Positions 36,160 through 49,600 of a DNA stretch of 64,000 nt are shown here, piece after piece; the first letter of the stretch is position 1, and every line of letters begins with the position of its first letter. This DNA comes from Acanthaster planci (lineage: Eukaryota > Echinodermata > Asteroidea > Valvatida > Acanthasteridae). The DNA lies in NCBI RefSeq assembly GCF_001949145.1, contig NW_019091360.1:1525231-1589230 (forward strand), read 5' to 3'. Below the pieces are notes generated by a model that was not told the origin of the DNA, made no database searches, and saw only the letters and a list, made by a program, of their open reading frames with translations. A program made the translations under genes and the position numbers.

Positions 36160-37310
36160 TAAATAAATGGTTGAAAAGATGCACGGAGAGGATGCGCGGT
36201 TCTCTTCAGTAGTCCTTGGGGGTCAGCGAGTGATCTTCGCCGATGCACTCGAAAATTCCAAATCAGCGGTGGTTATTTGACAAACGTCGGACGTTTTTAA
36301 AGTCAGTTATGACATTTTGCATTTCTGGCGGTAGAGCACAAGTACCCAAAATATGAGCTGCGATATTTATGTCATAAGTCGCAATCCTAATGGTTCCTAC
36401 GGTTAAAAGAAGGTGGAAACATCTTTGGACAGAAGCATCTTCAGAATTCGTTGATTAACTCAGCAAAAATTGAGAGAAGGAAACGAAAGATGGGGAAATA
36501 AACCTGCATTTGATGTGTGCTTTAAGCAACTGCGAAACTTGTATTTTTCCTGATTTTTTTAAAGTTGGGGTACGGTATTCATGATTGACTTGTCGATGGA
36601 CTGCAACCTTATAGCATAATTTCATTACGACCCTTGCCACTTCGTGGCGACATTCATCAACAATTTCAGCGATTTAAAACAAAACAAAACAGCGCGAAGC
36701 AAAAGAGGCGTGTCTGCTTGGTCGTACCGGCGTGCTTTCTCTTCGAGTTCCTTGTCAAACCTTGTAACAACAGGTAAGGTAAACCAATATGACATATTTT
36801 AGAAGTAAAACGTCCAATTTTTTTTTAAACATCCAACGCATTTAAGTTGAGGAACCGTTTAAGATTTATTTGTTTTAAATATAGACTGCACACGTCCTGA
36901 GATGGAAGTTGCTTTTTAGGACGTGGGGAATTTATTTTCTTTACTTTGTTATCACGTTTTTTTATCCTCTATTTCAGCCATTTGGCGGGCTCTAAACGTT
37001 GACGTTTCTTACATTATCAAATGAAAAACGGAACTATTATTTTGTACTTCCAAACCTTCCACATTTTAAAACGAAAACTAAATGATTGTCATCTTTGCTT
37101 TCAAAATGAAAACCGAAAATACACTTGTCTGTCGTTCTTCCGTTTTGTTTTCAAATGGACGATGAGAAGGCTTTTGTGTCTATTTCCCTTTTTCCGACTG
37201 AAAGACTGCTTGCCCTTTTTATGAAAAAGATTTGTTTTTTGATGTTTAGTTTTCGTTTTTAAATCGAAAGAAAGAAACGTATACACGGACCACGATCGCT
37301 GGTTATAGTC
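36160..37310. other. Upstream flank of the ErbB gene
   Basis: Mostly unassigned sequence. A donor-like AACAACAG|GTAAGG at about 36773 follows a pyrimidine-rich CTTTCTCTTCGAG segment. It could mark a 5' untranslated exon of the ErbB gene, but no transcript evidence is available. A T-rich/A-rich inverted stretch occupies about 37080-37270. Confidence 0.3.
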
Positions 37311-37330
37311 CGCCCCCTCTGTTTATATAA
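37311..37330 (+). promoter_or_regulatory. GC box plus TATA box of the ErbB gene
   Basis: CGCCCCCTC followed five bases later by TATATAA (37324-37330). This is about 350 bases before the chosen ErbB ATG, leaving a plausible 5' UTR starting near 37355. Confidence 0.5.
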
Positions 37331-37676
37331 GAGGGATCAGAGTTTCCCTTAAGTTGATAACTTATGGTATCGCCATTGTTTCTCTCGACAACCAGCCCAC
37401 CCCCCACCCACTCGCCTGTGTGGCGTGACGCGTGGGCGCTGCGCAACGAGCGAATACCAGTACATTGTACAACATTACTGATTTTACGAACGTGGGCACC
37501 AGCCGTTCACCTATCAGATTTAGCGCAACTTTTGCGTGGGCGGCATTTAATAAAATGTTCCACCAGTGACACAATTTTTAGTAGACCTAGCTGAACGTAC
37601 GATCTTGAGGTTGGTGTTTCTGAAACCTTGTAGTGGTACTGTTGAACTACTTATGTTGACCGGTTTTGGCGACGCA

Positions 37677-40600
37677 ATGACAACAACCTACTCTTTTATA
37701 TTTCTGCTTCTGTGTGGACTGGGGATGGGAGGGGCTGCTGGACAGGCGACTGGGATAAATCACAAAAGAGGTAAGTCTGTCGTCTGACAGATTTTTGAGT
37801 TGGCCTAACTCACAGTGCCGTTTCAGACGCTACTTTAAAGTTTTACTGTAATTAGTTGTTCTGTTCTATAGTTCTCACTCATTCTTTGTTGACAAATGTT
37901 GAGTTAAAAAAATTGGATAAAAAAGTCTTGAAATGTTCTCCAGAAATGCATCTACGACCTTCGTTTCCTCGTATTGCCACAAATTTCAAACTCAATTTTG
38001 CTGCTGACGGGTATTTGTACCTTCTGATAACACATACAGTTGAAAAGTCTATTATTCCCTATAGGGCTTTTTAATGGCATGTCATTAAGTTAATATAATG
38101 ACAATGTCTTTATTCAAAGTGCAAGATAAACCCCATGCCAACTTTTGTGTGAAGTGTAGCTGCTGGGTTTTTTAGACACTTTTTTTTCTACAACAACTTT
38201 GTACTCCTCCTCAATCTGTGAAAACTGTTTTACATTCATATTTGTTTAGGTTACATGCATTGAAAAGTGCACTTCTTAAAAACTTTGAGCTCTCCATTCT
38301 TTCTTGGTTAACTGAGGGCACTGTTGCTGTGATGGTATCTAGGATAGACAGAGTGCAGTGCATGCATTTCTTTTTTCTGTTCAACTTGTGAAGCCAGAAA
38401 ATTTACGTACTGGAATGTTGGGGACATTTCTGAGAACGGAATTGACGCTTGCCTATTGCTATGCATATAAACAACAGGGAATTGGCAAAGAAGACAGCAT
38501 TTAGTCCAGCACAGCTGTGCACAGTCTACCAAATGCAGCACTTTTTGGTTTACAAACATTGGAGCTTTCCTCCTAGGATGACATCACAGTTTTGCTTTTA
38601 AAACACACAAAAAGTGGAAAACTCATTAGCATAAAACAAAAAAGGCAATAACATACCCTTTAAAATAGTGAAACAAAAGTTGAAAATGAGGTTATGCAAA
38701 GATGCACAAGTTGCATCTAATTTTCATTTCGAAACTTTTCCTTGAAAAAGCTGAATTTTCAAGGATTTCACCCAAATCCTTGAAAATGTACCTTTTGTGT
38801 TTGTTTTGCTATTTTTATAAGTATTCTTTGAAGACTTCCATTTCCTTTGGCAAATTATTTTTTGAAAGTATATGGCAGTAAGCCAGCAAGCAACCTTTTC
38901 TCAGAGATGTTTTCAAAAAGCAAATTTGAAGTTCAAAATTTGAACAGCATCGTCCTTGATTTACATTCCACTAATTAACAGTGCCTGCACTTGTCTAAAG
39001 CTTGGTCAATTTTGAATGTTGGAAAAAGTGCACTGTGCAGCTCACTCAACTACAAAATGATGTCAAACAGTTTTCATGCATTGGATCAAAGTTTAAACAT
39101 GCAATAAAATGTTATTCTGGGAAAAAATTCATTGCACTGATCCTCAAATGATCATCAAGTAATTCCTACATTTCTTGAAGTGTATGTTTGGAAGTTCATA
39201 CGTGTAGTAGGCACTCGTTCATGGGTGAAAATCTCTCATCGATCGTGGGGGGACATCAAGTTACACTTTTTTTGTGCCCACGGTGTTTAATATCTTATTC
39301 CAACTGGAAAATCCTCGATCCATCAATTCCTTTAGTATTTGTTTTACTTAAAACAGGGAGGGGACATTCGACACTGAGTCCCCCATACCAAATTCATTAG
39401 GGGAGTGTCCCCCGTTCCCCCCCCCCCGAGATTTCCACCAATGCACTTGTTTACTGTTGAAAGACAATAGTTACACCTTGGTCTGTCCATTAGTCTTGTT
39501 GAGAGCAGCATTTGGAATGACAGACTCTTCCAAAGGTGCTACAAACAATTAAAGTCAGAAGGCTGGGCTGAGGTGTGGTTCTGCTGTCTTTGTTTTCTCA
39601 GTGAGGAATTTTTATGGATGAAAATACTTGGACCATCATTTTTAGAAAAGAAAAAAAAAAATCCTGTCCCCCAAACCCAAATGTAACATCCTCCTCACAG
39701 CTTCTGTCTCAATAAGTAAACCACGTACAAAATGAAAATCAGGTGGAATCTTTCGGAGTTTGAACTTGACAAGTAAGTTGCTTTCCAAAGAGTCTTGATA
39801 CAAGCAGTGGTTTGTTGGAGCGATCTGTTCCTCACATGCAGTGAAATGTAGAGGGCTGTTTAAAGTTCACAAAATGTGCATTTTCTTCCCAAATATTACA
39901 TACATGAACATGTCGAAGGTTGCATTCCTGGTGCATTCTACGTGTAAACAACTCAAAAGAAATTCCCCATGCCTTGAATTTGTATCTCTCAAGTGTCAAA
40001 AGCAGTATTATTGTACTAGTGTAAAGTGTTCACACTGTGAGATTCACAGGCCGAGATGAAACAATGTGGCCTTTGCACCATCACGTGACCAGCTCCAGAG
40101 AGATACAGTATAAGTTACGCTATGCATTTGGATTGCAGTGACCCCCTTGAAAGTTCAGAGGGTGACATCTCTTGGAATTTCATGTTTTGCTTGTTGACAG
40201 AAATAACAGTTTCGATCTCCAACATTTCAGGTTTTAAAGTTCAAAAGGAACATGTTTGTTGCTAGGAAGGTTTAAGATGAGTCCTCCAAGCCAAAATCTA
40301 CATGACACTCAAGTTTTAAAGCCTGTTTTCTCTTATGTTTTTCACAGAACTAAATAAATAAATTAATGTAAAAAATATCTTTCCCGAACAGAATCTGCTG
40401 AGCTCTTCCATATGCCAATTGCAAGCTTATCCTGTGGGTTTTTCAGTCACACATATTTCTAGCTCATTTAAAAACTTTTTACAACATATTTATACTATAT
40501 ACATTTCTTCAGAGTACATATCCAAACAGTCCAACTGAAATAATGTATGATATTGTATACTCATGGACTTGTTTAACAGACTACGTATACAGAAAACAAG

Positions 40601-43600
40601 GAATAAAGCCCCTGTATTCAGGTTTTCGTTAAAACAAATTGAAAGAGAACATTTTCTTGAAGTAAAGAGGGGAGGGGTGGTGCTAGGTGGGCGGGGGCCG
40701 ATGTGAATCAAAATTTCGTATGATTCGCGATACAAAGGTCTCAGCCCATATTGATGACAGATTGTCCAGTTGACCCTTCTGTCTACATCACTGTATTTTT
40801 AGGCTTGCAGTGGCTGGTAACCTGTAGCTGCCCTTTAGGAAAAAAGCAAAGTAATCATCCACAAAAAACAATGATACAGACTGTCACAAAACTGTTCTTA
40901 CAGATATCCTACCAAGCTTGCCAGCAAACTTATCCATGCAAGCTTGTAGGCAAGCTTTCAGGGTACACACACTGTAAATTAGGGCAAGCCTGCAGGCTGT
41001 GAGTGCATAGTCAAGCTTGCAAGCCAGCTGGATGGCACAGTTGTTGGCACCCTGCAAACAGGGGCAAACTCTTGCCTAACCTGCCTCATGGTGACACGTT
41101 TGGACAAGCTTATATGCCATGTCTTGATCAAGACCTTTGTGTTCCTCCTATTCAGAGACTCAGAGGCTGCTGTGTGGACAATTCAAGCTCATTCACCCCC
41201 TCCCCTTTTGTTTTTGTTTTTTTCTTCACCTCTGTGTAGTTTGCATTGGAAATGCTGGGAGCACATTCTTGGACAGTGACTTTACCTACCAGTCACTGAA
41301 GGAACGGTTTGAAGGTATGCTGATGCCCAGTTATCCCTGGATCCAATTTATGACACTCTGAAATGCAAGAGAGCCTATTAACTAGTTTGCTGTTATACAA
41401 ATAATTATGAATGTTTACAAGTGCAGTCATTTAAATCATTTCACAAGATGACAAATTATGTGTTCTGTTCTATGAGGAGAAGCCGAGTGGATTAGAGCAC
41501 CCACGCAGTCTGACGTTATTCTCTCTATTGCAAATGTGAAACACCTGTTACGTGTTTTGTACTATGCCTGAATAAACCAAGGCTAGACTTTATGTCACCG
41601 TTTCACTTTTCTGGTCTGAAGTAAAATGCAACCCAAAGTTTGTATGTTTTGCCTTGATCAGTTCATGCATAAACTGATGATTCCGTTAGTCTTCTAATGG
41701 AGAAATATAACTCTATCACTTACAAGTTTAGATATTTCCTGAAGTGACAGAAGAAAAAATGTCACCAGTATTCCGTGTTTATCAGCATTACCCCAAATTT
41801 TGTGTATTTGTGTCAAGAGCTGGCTCACCTCACCCATTAGGCGGGCTCTGGTATCAGTCAGCCAGTGACAGATTACTGATCAAGATTCGGATCTGCGTGA
41901 AACAAACAGTCCTATACGTTCTGTGGGAGAAGAGCCTTGACTGTGTGCCCAGAGAAATGGTATAATTCACAGTAAAACCCCCATTGTTGCACTGTGGATT
42001 CTCCTAAATAATGTATGTCACATGATCTACGGTTTGTGAGGTCCCTTTGGTGTCACTTTATCTTTGTGATGCATGTTTCACAAGGAGGCACATGTCTTTC
42101 AGTAAGTTGCCGAAGCAAGATAATAAGTTGCCAAAGCAAGATGATAAGTTGCCAAGGCAAGATAATATTGTCAACAGGTATGATGACCCCCACAGCACTT
42201 GCCGTCAGGACACGGTGAGTTAAGGATCTATTTTTTTGCCGTTTGTACCGTTTATATCTAATCCTGTTTTACAGATACATGTGCATGTGTGTACAGTAGT
42301 GTAACTAGGTGTAAACATTCAGGGGCATCCAGTGCTGCCAAAAAAAGTCTAAAGGGGGGCACGAACTGCTCTCTCAATTCCAAAGAGTGAAAACTCAATC
42401 TTTTCGAGTGAAAATTCACTCCCGCAGTCGGAAACTAGGGACAAGACGTTTTAGAGTGAAATTTCTTCAATCGAAAAGATCGAATTTTTCACTCGAGCTC
42501 CGACTGAGGTGATTATTTTGTCAGAGTATTTCAATCAATATTTCAATCAAAATTGAAAGTGATTTTCACTCTAAATTGTCTTGTCCCAAGTTTCACTCTT
42601 TCGCATTTAGAGAGTGGTCTTCTGGGAAAACATAGATACTCAACTCACCGTGCGAGATGTCCTGACTGTGGCAAGTACCATTATACTTTTAACCGATATT
42701 TTGTCTTGCTGTTTTCTTGCTTTGGTAAGTTATCTAGCTTTGACAAGTTACTGAAAGACATATGCCTCCTTGTGAAACACACATCACAAAGGGAAAGTGA
42801 CACCGATGAGACTTCACAATAGTGCGCCTCCAAGAGTTTGCAATATGTTGGCCAATCATAACGCGCGAAATTTGTCGACCCTTTCCAAATGCGCATTGGG
42901 TCAACAAATTTTGCGCATCGTGATTGGCCAACACGTTGCAAACTCTTGGTGGCGCACTATTGTGAAATGGCCGTATTGCCCAGTGTTTTGCAGTGTTTAT
43001 ATTGCCATGCAGGTTCAGAAAATATCCAGAAATTTGGTGATTGTAACTTGTTCACCTGTAAGCTTGCTGTGTTTTTTTTGGGGGGGAGGGGGAATTGGAA
43101 GGTCAGTTGAAGGTAGACAGTGTTTTTGTATGTCATCTGACTGCTATTAAATCCTCTCCGATGTATAACATTAATATAGGGGGATGTAAACGTTAGGTAC
43201 CAGGTGAATTGCCTAATTGTTGTGCAGAAAGATAAAAATGCTGGGTAAAAAAGTGGTTCTAAAAATAACATTTTCTACCAGCGTGGTTGGGCATTCTGTT
43301 TGCCCAACAGTTCAGCGATTCACCTAACGCTGGATAAAAAATTGCCATTGGCAGCATTTTTACAGTGTATGCCAAGCAGGTATTTGACACAGAATCAGTA
43401 AAAGGAGAAACAGGATTCATGAGAGACTTTCTACCGGGGGAAGTTTTCCTTCTGTATCTGTTGGGCAGGCTGCACCCATGTAGAAGGCAATCTGGAGATG
43501 AAGTTTATCCGCCAGTCACACTACAACATGTCCTTCCTGAACGACATCCAGGAGGTGACGGGCTACATACTGATCCTGCTGTACTACCCGGCGGTCCTCT

Positions 43601-46600
43601 CCTTCCCCAACCTGCGCGTCATCCAAGGTTCCACACTGTACAACGGCAACCAGGCGCTGTATGTGGCCACCAACTACCATGCCCGGCTCCCCGAGATGGG
43701 GCTGCGGGAGCTTCACTTACCTAAGCTACATGGTGAGTAAGAAGGTTTGCGGTGTGACTTGAGAGCCCGTCCATGTCACAATGCACAGACAAATGACAGC
43801 TCCTAAACTGTTTTAGAAGACATAATTCTGAAATGACAGTCTCAGAAGTTGTGAAGTTTAATCTTGCTCCTTCCTCCAAAATGCATTGGCATAGAACAAA
43901 AGGGCCCATTAATCAATAAACTGATTGTGCCCGCTAACGGTCACGTGACCTGTAGTGGGTATTTAAGTGTGTTTTAAGTGTTGTTTACCAAAACGTAAAG
44001 CTGAATTTCTGTGAATTACTCAGCACACCAGCAATCTTGGTACTCTATTGACTGTTAGCTTTTTTTGGGCAAATGACACTTGTGACAGACTTTGCTATGG
44101 GGGGCACACCATATTTGTGATACCCACTATAGGTCGCATGACACACATGTAGCAGGTGCAGTTGGTCTGTTCTGCAAGATCATGCAGCCACCAAACTTAC
44201 ACTCCGATTGACTGTATGTATGGATTTAGGGAGCATGGCCACATTTGCTTCTTGTCTTGCAGAGATCGTTCAAGGAGAGGTTACGTTTGTGGACAATCGT
44301 GACCTCTGCTACATCCAAACCATTGATTGGGGTGACATGCGTGAAGGTCTGGTTCCTTGGTTCGACGAATACGGCACATCATGCACCGAAGGTGACGCCC
44401 TACTCAAACTATTCATAGTGATAGAGGTAGTCCTAATTTGCCAATAAATTTCCGGTGAACAATTTCTACTACTTCCGCCTCCCCCAGTGGCATATTGGGA
44501 GGGGGGGGTTAGGAATTGAAAGCTAGTAGCACTTTAGAAATGGCACTTCTGTCTTTCTCAGGGATAGGGGTATAGTAAAAATTTGGACAGTCTTTTTCAG
44601 AGCAAATTCTCTCTCAAGTTGTCTCTTCCAGTCATGATATCATTTCAGTATTTAATTTACTATGTTTTTCTAGTTTTTTTGGACAATGCATCAGGGCATG
44701 GCCATGCATGACGGCAAGTCCGTCGTCGTTGCCCTTACTGGCTGAGGTGATTTCTTTTCCAGATAAGATCTTCACCCAATATTGCCGGGCACCCAGTATA
44801 AGGTATAAGACATTTTACGTTCAGTGTCCTTGCCAGATACTTGGCCTTTATCATGCCCTTATACCCTTGGCCATGGTGCCCTCTATAACTTTGCATCATT
44901 TGCGGCCATTATTTGTGACCTTCACCTAAAAATTACCTCTTTAAGGCCTGACTGCATGGGTGAATTTCATTGTGAACTGTATCTCTCTGGATAATTTGTT
45001 TATAGGAAGAGTCTTGAATGTTCCAAAAAACACATTTGTCGGGATATTTCCTGATTTCAGGATTTTTCAAGCAATCTCTTTTAGTGATCAGGAAATCGTG
45101 GAGTTAGCTTGGTGGTGTTTTTACACATGAGTTCAGTTGATATAGATCCTAAGAAATGGGCATTTCAAGGGATATGCCTTTACTAATTCCTGGTGCCCCC
45201 CCCTAAAAAATGGATGAATGGATATTGAACAAAACTAACAAAAGTTTGCCTCCCAAAAAAACCACACCCCTAAAAGCTGGTCCCCCCATGAGATGCTTGT
45301 GCCCTTCCCCCCCCTACTAGTCGAATCCTAGCTATGCCATTGTGCCTTTATACACAAGCATAGACCCTACACTGCTGTGGGGCCATATTTCATTTTCCTC
45401 CAATCTCGCCCCCTGGTGGTTAACCACAGTATCATGACATAGACTACCGTGTACATTCTGCTCCCTGACTACTTTGCCATACAACCGGCAAAAGTACCCA
45501 ACTTGGGGTACCAGGTGAATTGCTTAACAGTTGGGCAAAATGAGAATAACACTTGGTAAATAGTAATAGTACAGATGAGACAAGTTTGCCCACTTATCAG
45601 GAGAGAATCAAGGTGGTTGGGTTATCCGGTTGCCCGATGAACAGTTAGGCGATGCACCCTGGTACCCAACGTTGGGCAAAACTGCCCAGGGGACAGTGTA
45701 CATAGAACTGCATGTGAGAGCGTGAGTGTGTACGTTATTGATGGTTCTAGCGAGATAATTCAGATGTACCAAATCAATAAATAATAATTATAGTAATAAT
45801 TCAGGTTTATATTGCCCCACACGTATCCACCCCTCTAGGTGCTCAAGGCGCATCATTATCCTTGCACATTGGGCTCACAATAACTGAACAGTCCTGAAAC
45901 CATCTTAGCTCCCTGGGGAGTACACTAGCTGATGCTCCCATATCAATATCAAGCGCACACGGCTAAACTAAATCTGCCCTCACAGGTACCCATGTTTTCC
46001 TTGGTGGAGAGAGGCACATGGGGGGGATAAAGTGACTTGCCCAAGATTGAAACATGCTGCTGCACCAACTGGATTCGAACCTCCGACCCTATGATCAGAA
46101 ACTACAAACTGTAACTGCTAGGCCACATGCCCCCACAAAGGCAAAGGTTTGTGTCAAAATTTGCACGGAATGCCAAGAGTACTTTTAAGGAAGTATTGAA
46201 TATAGGAATATCAAATAAAATAATAAGACGGGGAAATATCATTTATGTGTTTGCAACATTGAATTCTGTGAGTGCATTTCAAGGGGGCGTGAGGTCCCTC
46301 AGAAATTAATGTTGGTGGTCAAAATTGTGTGGTCATGTGGTACTCTGATACGGTTTAATCATAATAGTTAATACTGTATGGTACATGTCTTTGTTTTGTG
46401 ATCTGTATGCACATAACATGCGCTATGAATGATTACCACAGGAAAAGTGATATATCTCTGTGACCAGTAATGGTACCTATGAGACGATAAAGTTGTACAA
46501 CTTTTGTCATTTCTCCTTGACACCTTGCAGAGCATGTTTGTGCTCCAAACTGTCCAGGTGGATGTTGGGGAAGTGGGCCTGATATGTGCCAAGTGTGTAA

Positions 46601-49600
46601 GTAAAAAAAAAGAAGACACAACCATGTTAACCTAGGACGTGCCGGAGATGTTGGAGGAAAAGCCCAAATATGCATGTTATCTGTACTTGTCTCCCCAAAT
46701 TAACCCAAGGCCCCTCTTTTTATGGTTAAATAGAAATTACCTCGCATATCATCCCTTCCACAGCTGGTCATTTGAGTATTGGTACTGAAGATGTGCACAG
46801 CCATGGTAGCTTGCCAGAAACATTAACATACCAAAGGGATATATCGCAGCCCCTTAAAGCAACAACTAACATGTTTACATGTACACTTTTCTATGAAGTT
46901 TCCTTCAGTTTCCTTCACTGGGTTTTAACAGAAAAGAACATGTACATGTACGTAAATAAAAAGTGAGGTCATCAGCACATGTAGCCGATACACAGTGCTT
47001 AAGTAGCACCATTTTCTTTATTTTTTCTTTCTGCGTCAGTAACTCGTAAAAACTGCAGTGAGATATGTGACTACCGCTGCCGGGGACCGACGCAGGCAGA
47101 CTGCTGTCACCGAAGCTGTGCTGCCGGCTGCACTGGACCAAGTAACAAAGAATGCCTCGTAAGAAGTTGGAAAGCTAAATCTAGATTCATAGTTTCCATG
47201 CGGTCATAGTGATCACTGACAGCAAGCAAGATATCAAGACTGTCACGGAAGAGACAGTGTCTGAAATCACATTCAACAAGAAAGCAGAAAAAGGTGTCCC
47301 AAAAAAACTCTGGAAACATCCCTGTGAGATGCCTGTTTTGTGAAAGCTTCATCTTGTACTTCAGTTTAACGTGTTTCCTTCATGGTCATTTTGTTGACGA
47401 TTGGCTTTGCAGGCACATTTTAGAAGGGAAAAATGGGCCAAATATGCAGTACTAAAGTGAGAGGGACAGGGGTGCACATCCCTTATGCCAGTGCATGTGT
47501 TTGTGGGGGGCCTGCTCTGACAACACGATGAAGACACCCGGCAAAGTCGAACGTATCCAACTTTGCCAACTAGTCTACATCTGTGTTTGCATCATTTGCA
47601 ATTAAACGATTGTGAGTGAGTCTCATCCAGGACTAATTGGGGACGCTTGGCTGTATGTCTTTTTCCTTTCAACAATTCGTCATGGGAACTATAAGCTTTA
47701 AACCTCTTGACTTTAAATGGAGGGTTCATAATGCTTGCCCATCAAGACTGGCTCAGACCGTGCATATTCAACTTTCACCAGACCAGGCATGATTTAGCTC
47801 TTTCCATTTCCTGCTCACCAGGCATGTCTCAAGTTCACCATGGACGACCAGTGCATTGAGGCATGTCCGCCCCGTACCGTATACCAACCGGATACGTTCC
47901 AGAACAAACCCAACCCGGACTTCCGATATGCATACGGCAAGACTTGTCTGACCAAATGCCCTGGTAAGAATGATGTCGTCAGCACCACTCCCCAATCTGG
48001 CAAGGTTGTGACCCCTTCAGAATCTTTGTACTTAACTTTTGCACGTAGTTCAGTAGTTTGTACACATTTGGAACGTTTTCATTTCGTTCTGTCAAACTTA
48101 GGACCGCTGATGTTGTGCAGCACCAAAGTTTATTAGCCCGAAGAAACCTTTTGGAGTTCAGAAAAATGAACTCAATAGAAGTTAAATTAAGGAGTAACCC
48201 TTATTAAGCAAAAAGTTACCAAACTTTAAGTGGTTTCGCGATGAGAATTTTACTTGTAAACGTGCTTTTCTGCATTTTTCGTCAAAAACCAATATGTGAC
48301 ATCCCTCTTCTTGGTGGCTGTTTTTGAAGAGTGTGGAAAGGCATTCCTGCCACACACACAAAAAGTTTTCACATGCCCACATGATTGTTTTCACATACAT
48401 GTGTGATAGTTTCATATATATATATGTGATATTTTCACATACGTTTGTGATAGTTTCACTTACGTATGGAATAGTTTCATACGTGTACTTTATACATATG
48501 TGTTAGTATACAAATATAACATAGTTTGAGGTTTGACGGTTGATGTTAGTTCCCCAAGGTATTGGGAGATGACAAACTTCGCTTCGGGAACTAGTGAAGC
48601 TGAGGGATGGAACTATAGTTTGTCAACTCCCAAAACCAAGGGGAGCTAACATCAACTATATCCAACCTCAATAAACCATGTTATGTTTGTTTCACTGTAC
48701 CTCATACATATTTTATTGAATAACCTCTGAAAATAAAAACAACGTTTGCCGCCATCTTTTCATATGAGCTGCATACTGTTGCTGGGCTGGTGCCACCACG
48801 AGTGCGCAGTACACCCCGGGCGACAGTTTCTGGATTGTCTGCTACTGCGCATACATTTTTAGCTGTCACCCAGCTGGGTATAAGCCAGGCGACAGTTAAA
48901 AATGCATGTGTATTTACTCTTTGCGTGAACGATCGCGTGTGCGCTATGCAAACAGCAAAAATAGCGGCTGGCGCGTGACTGTGATGACAAGAACGAGAGT
49001 TTGGCGATCCATCATGAATATGTATGAGGCAATTTCCACTTGTATAAGTGTTGACACAAGCAACTTCCATTTTCAGGAAAATTACAAGCTGCCCAATTTC
49101 ACAGTGCTGCATATTGTTAAACATATTACTTGACAAATTTACTGAACAGTAAGCGTATATTATGGCAAACATAGTATTACATTCCTGCAAACTGTTCCCC
49201 TCTATGCGCTTGTAGATGATACAACGTACACAGTATTTCTATTACGCACCACGCAGTCAGCTCATAGCAAGTGCATAATGACCATCCACATTACAGGCAT
49301 TGTACACAGCGCATTGTAAAATATACCACGCACGAGGCAGCCAGTTGTACGACGCTGCGACATGCCCTTGAACCACTAACAGCTTCGTGGCACATTTCCA
49401 ACCAAGTCATTTTCCCCCAAATCTTTCTCGGAGTCAATCCTACTTTCTGTCACACATACGGCCTGTACATTCATCAGCCCACACAGACCCCCACTTCATA
49501 GGATACGTGTCCTGCCAAACCTGTGTCCGGTCACAGTACAGCATGGGCGCAAATAGAGATTTCCATTATGTTACTAAGTTAAGCAAATCTTTCCTGCGAG

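Larger units (their letters stand above)
41240..44391 (+). other. ErbB exons 2-4: ligand-binding L1 domain
   Basis: Three exons, all entered and left in phase 1. They encode the Cys-rich start (VCIGNAGSTF), the GNLEMKF and EVTGYILILLYY beta-helix rungs, NLRVIQGSTLY, a GLRELHLPKL rung and NRDLCYIQTIDW closing the domain. This is the receptor L-domain fold shared by ErbB and insulin receptors; the following CR1 pattern identifies it as ErbB. Confidence 0.93.
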
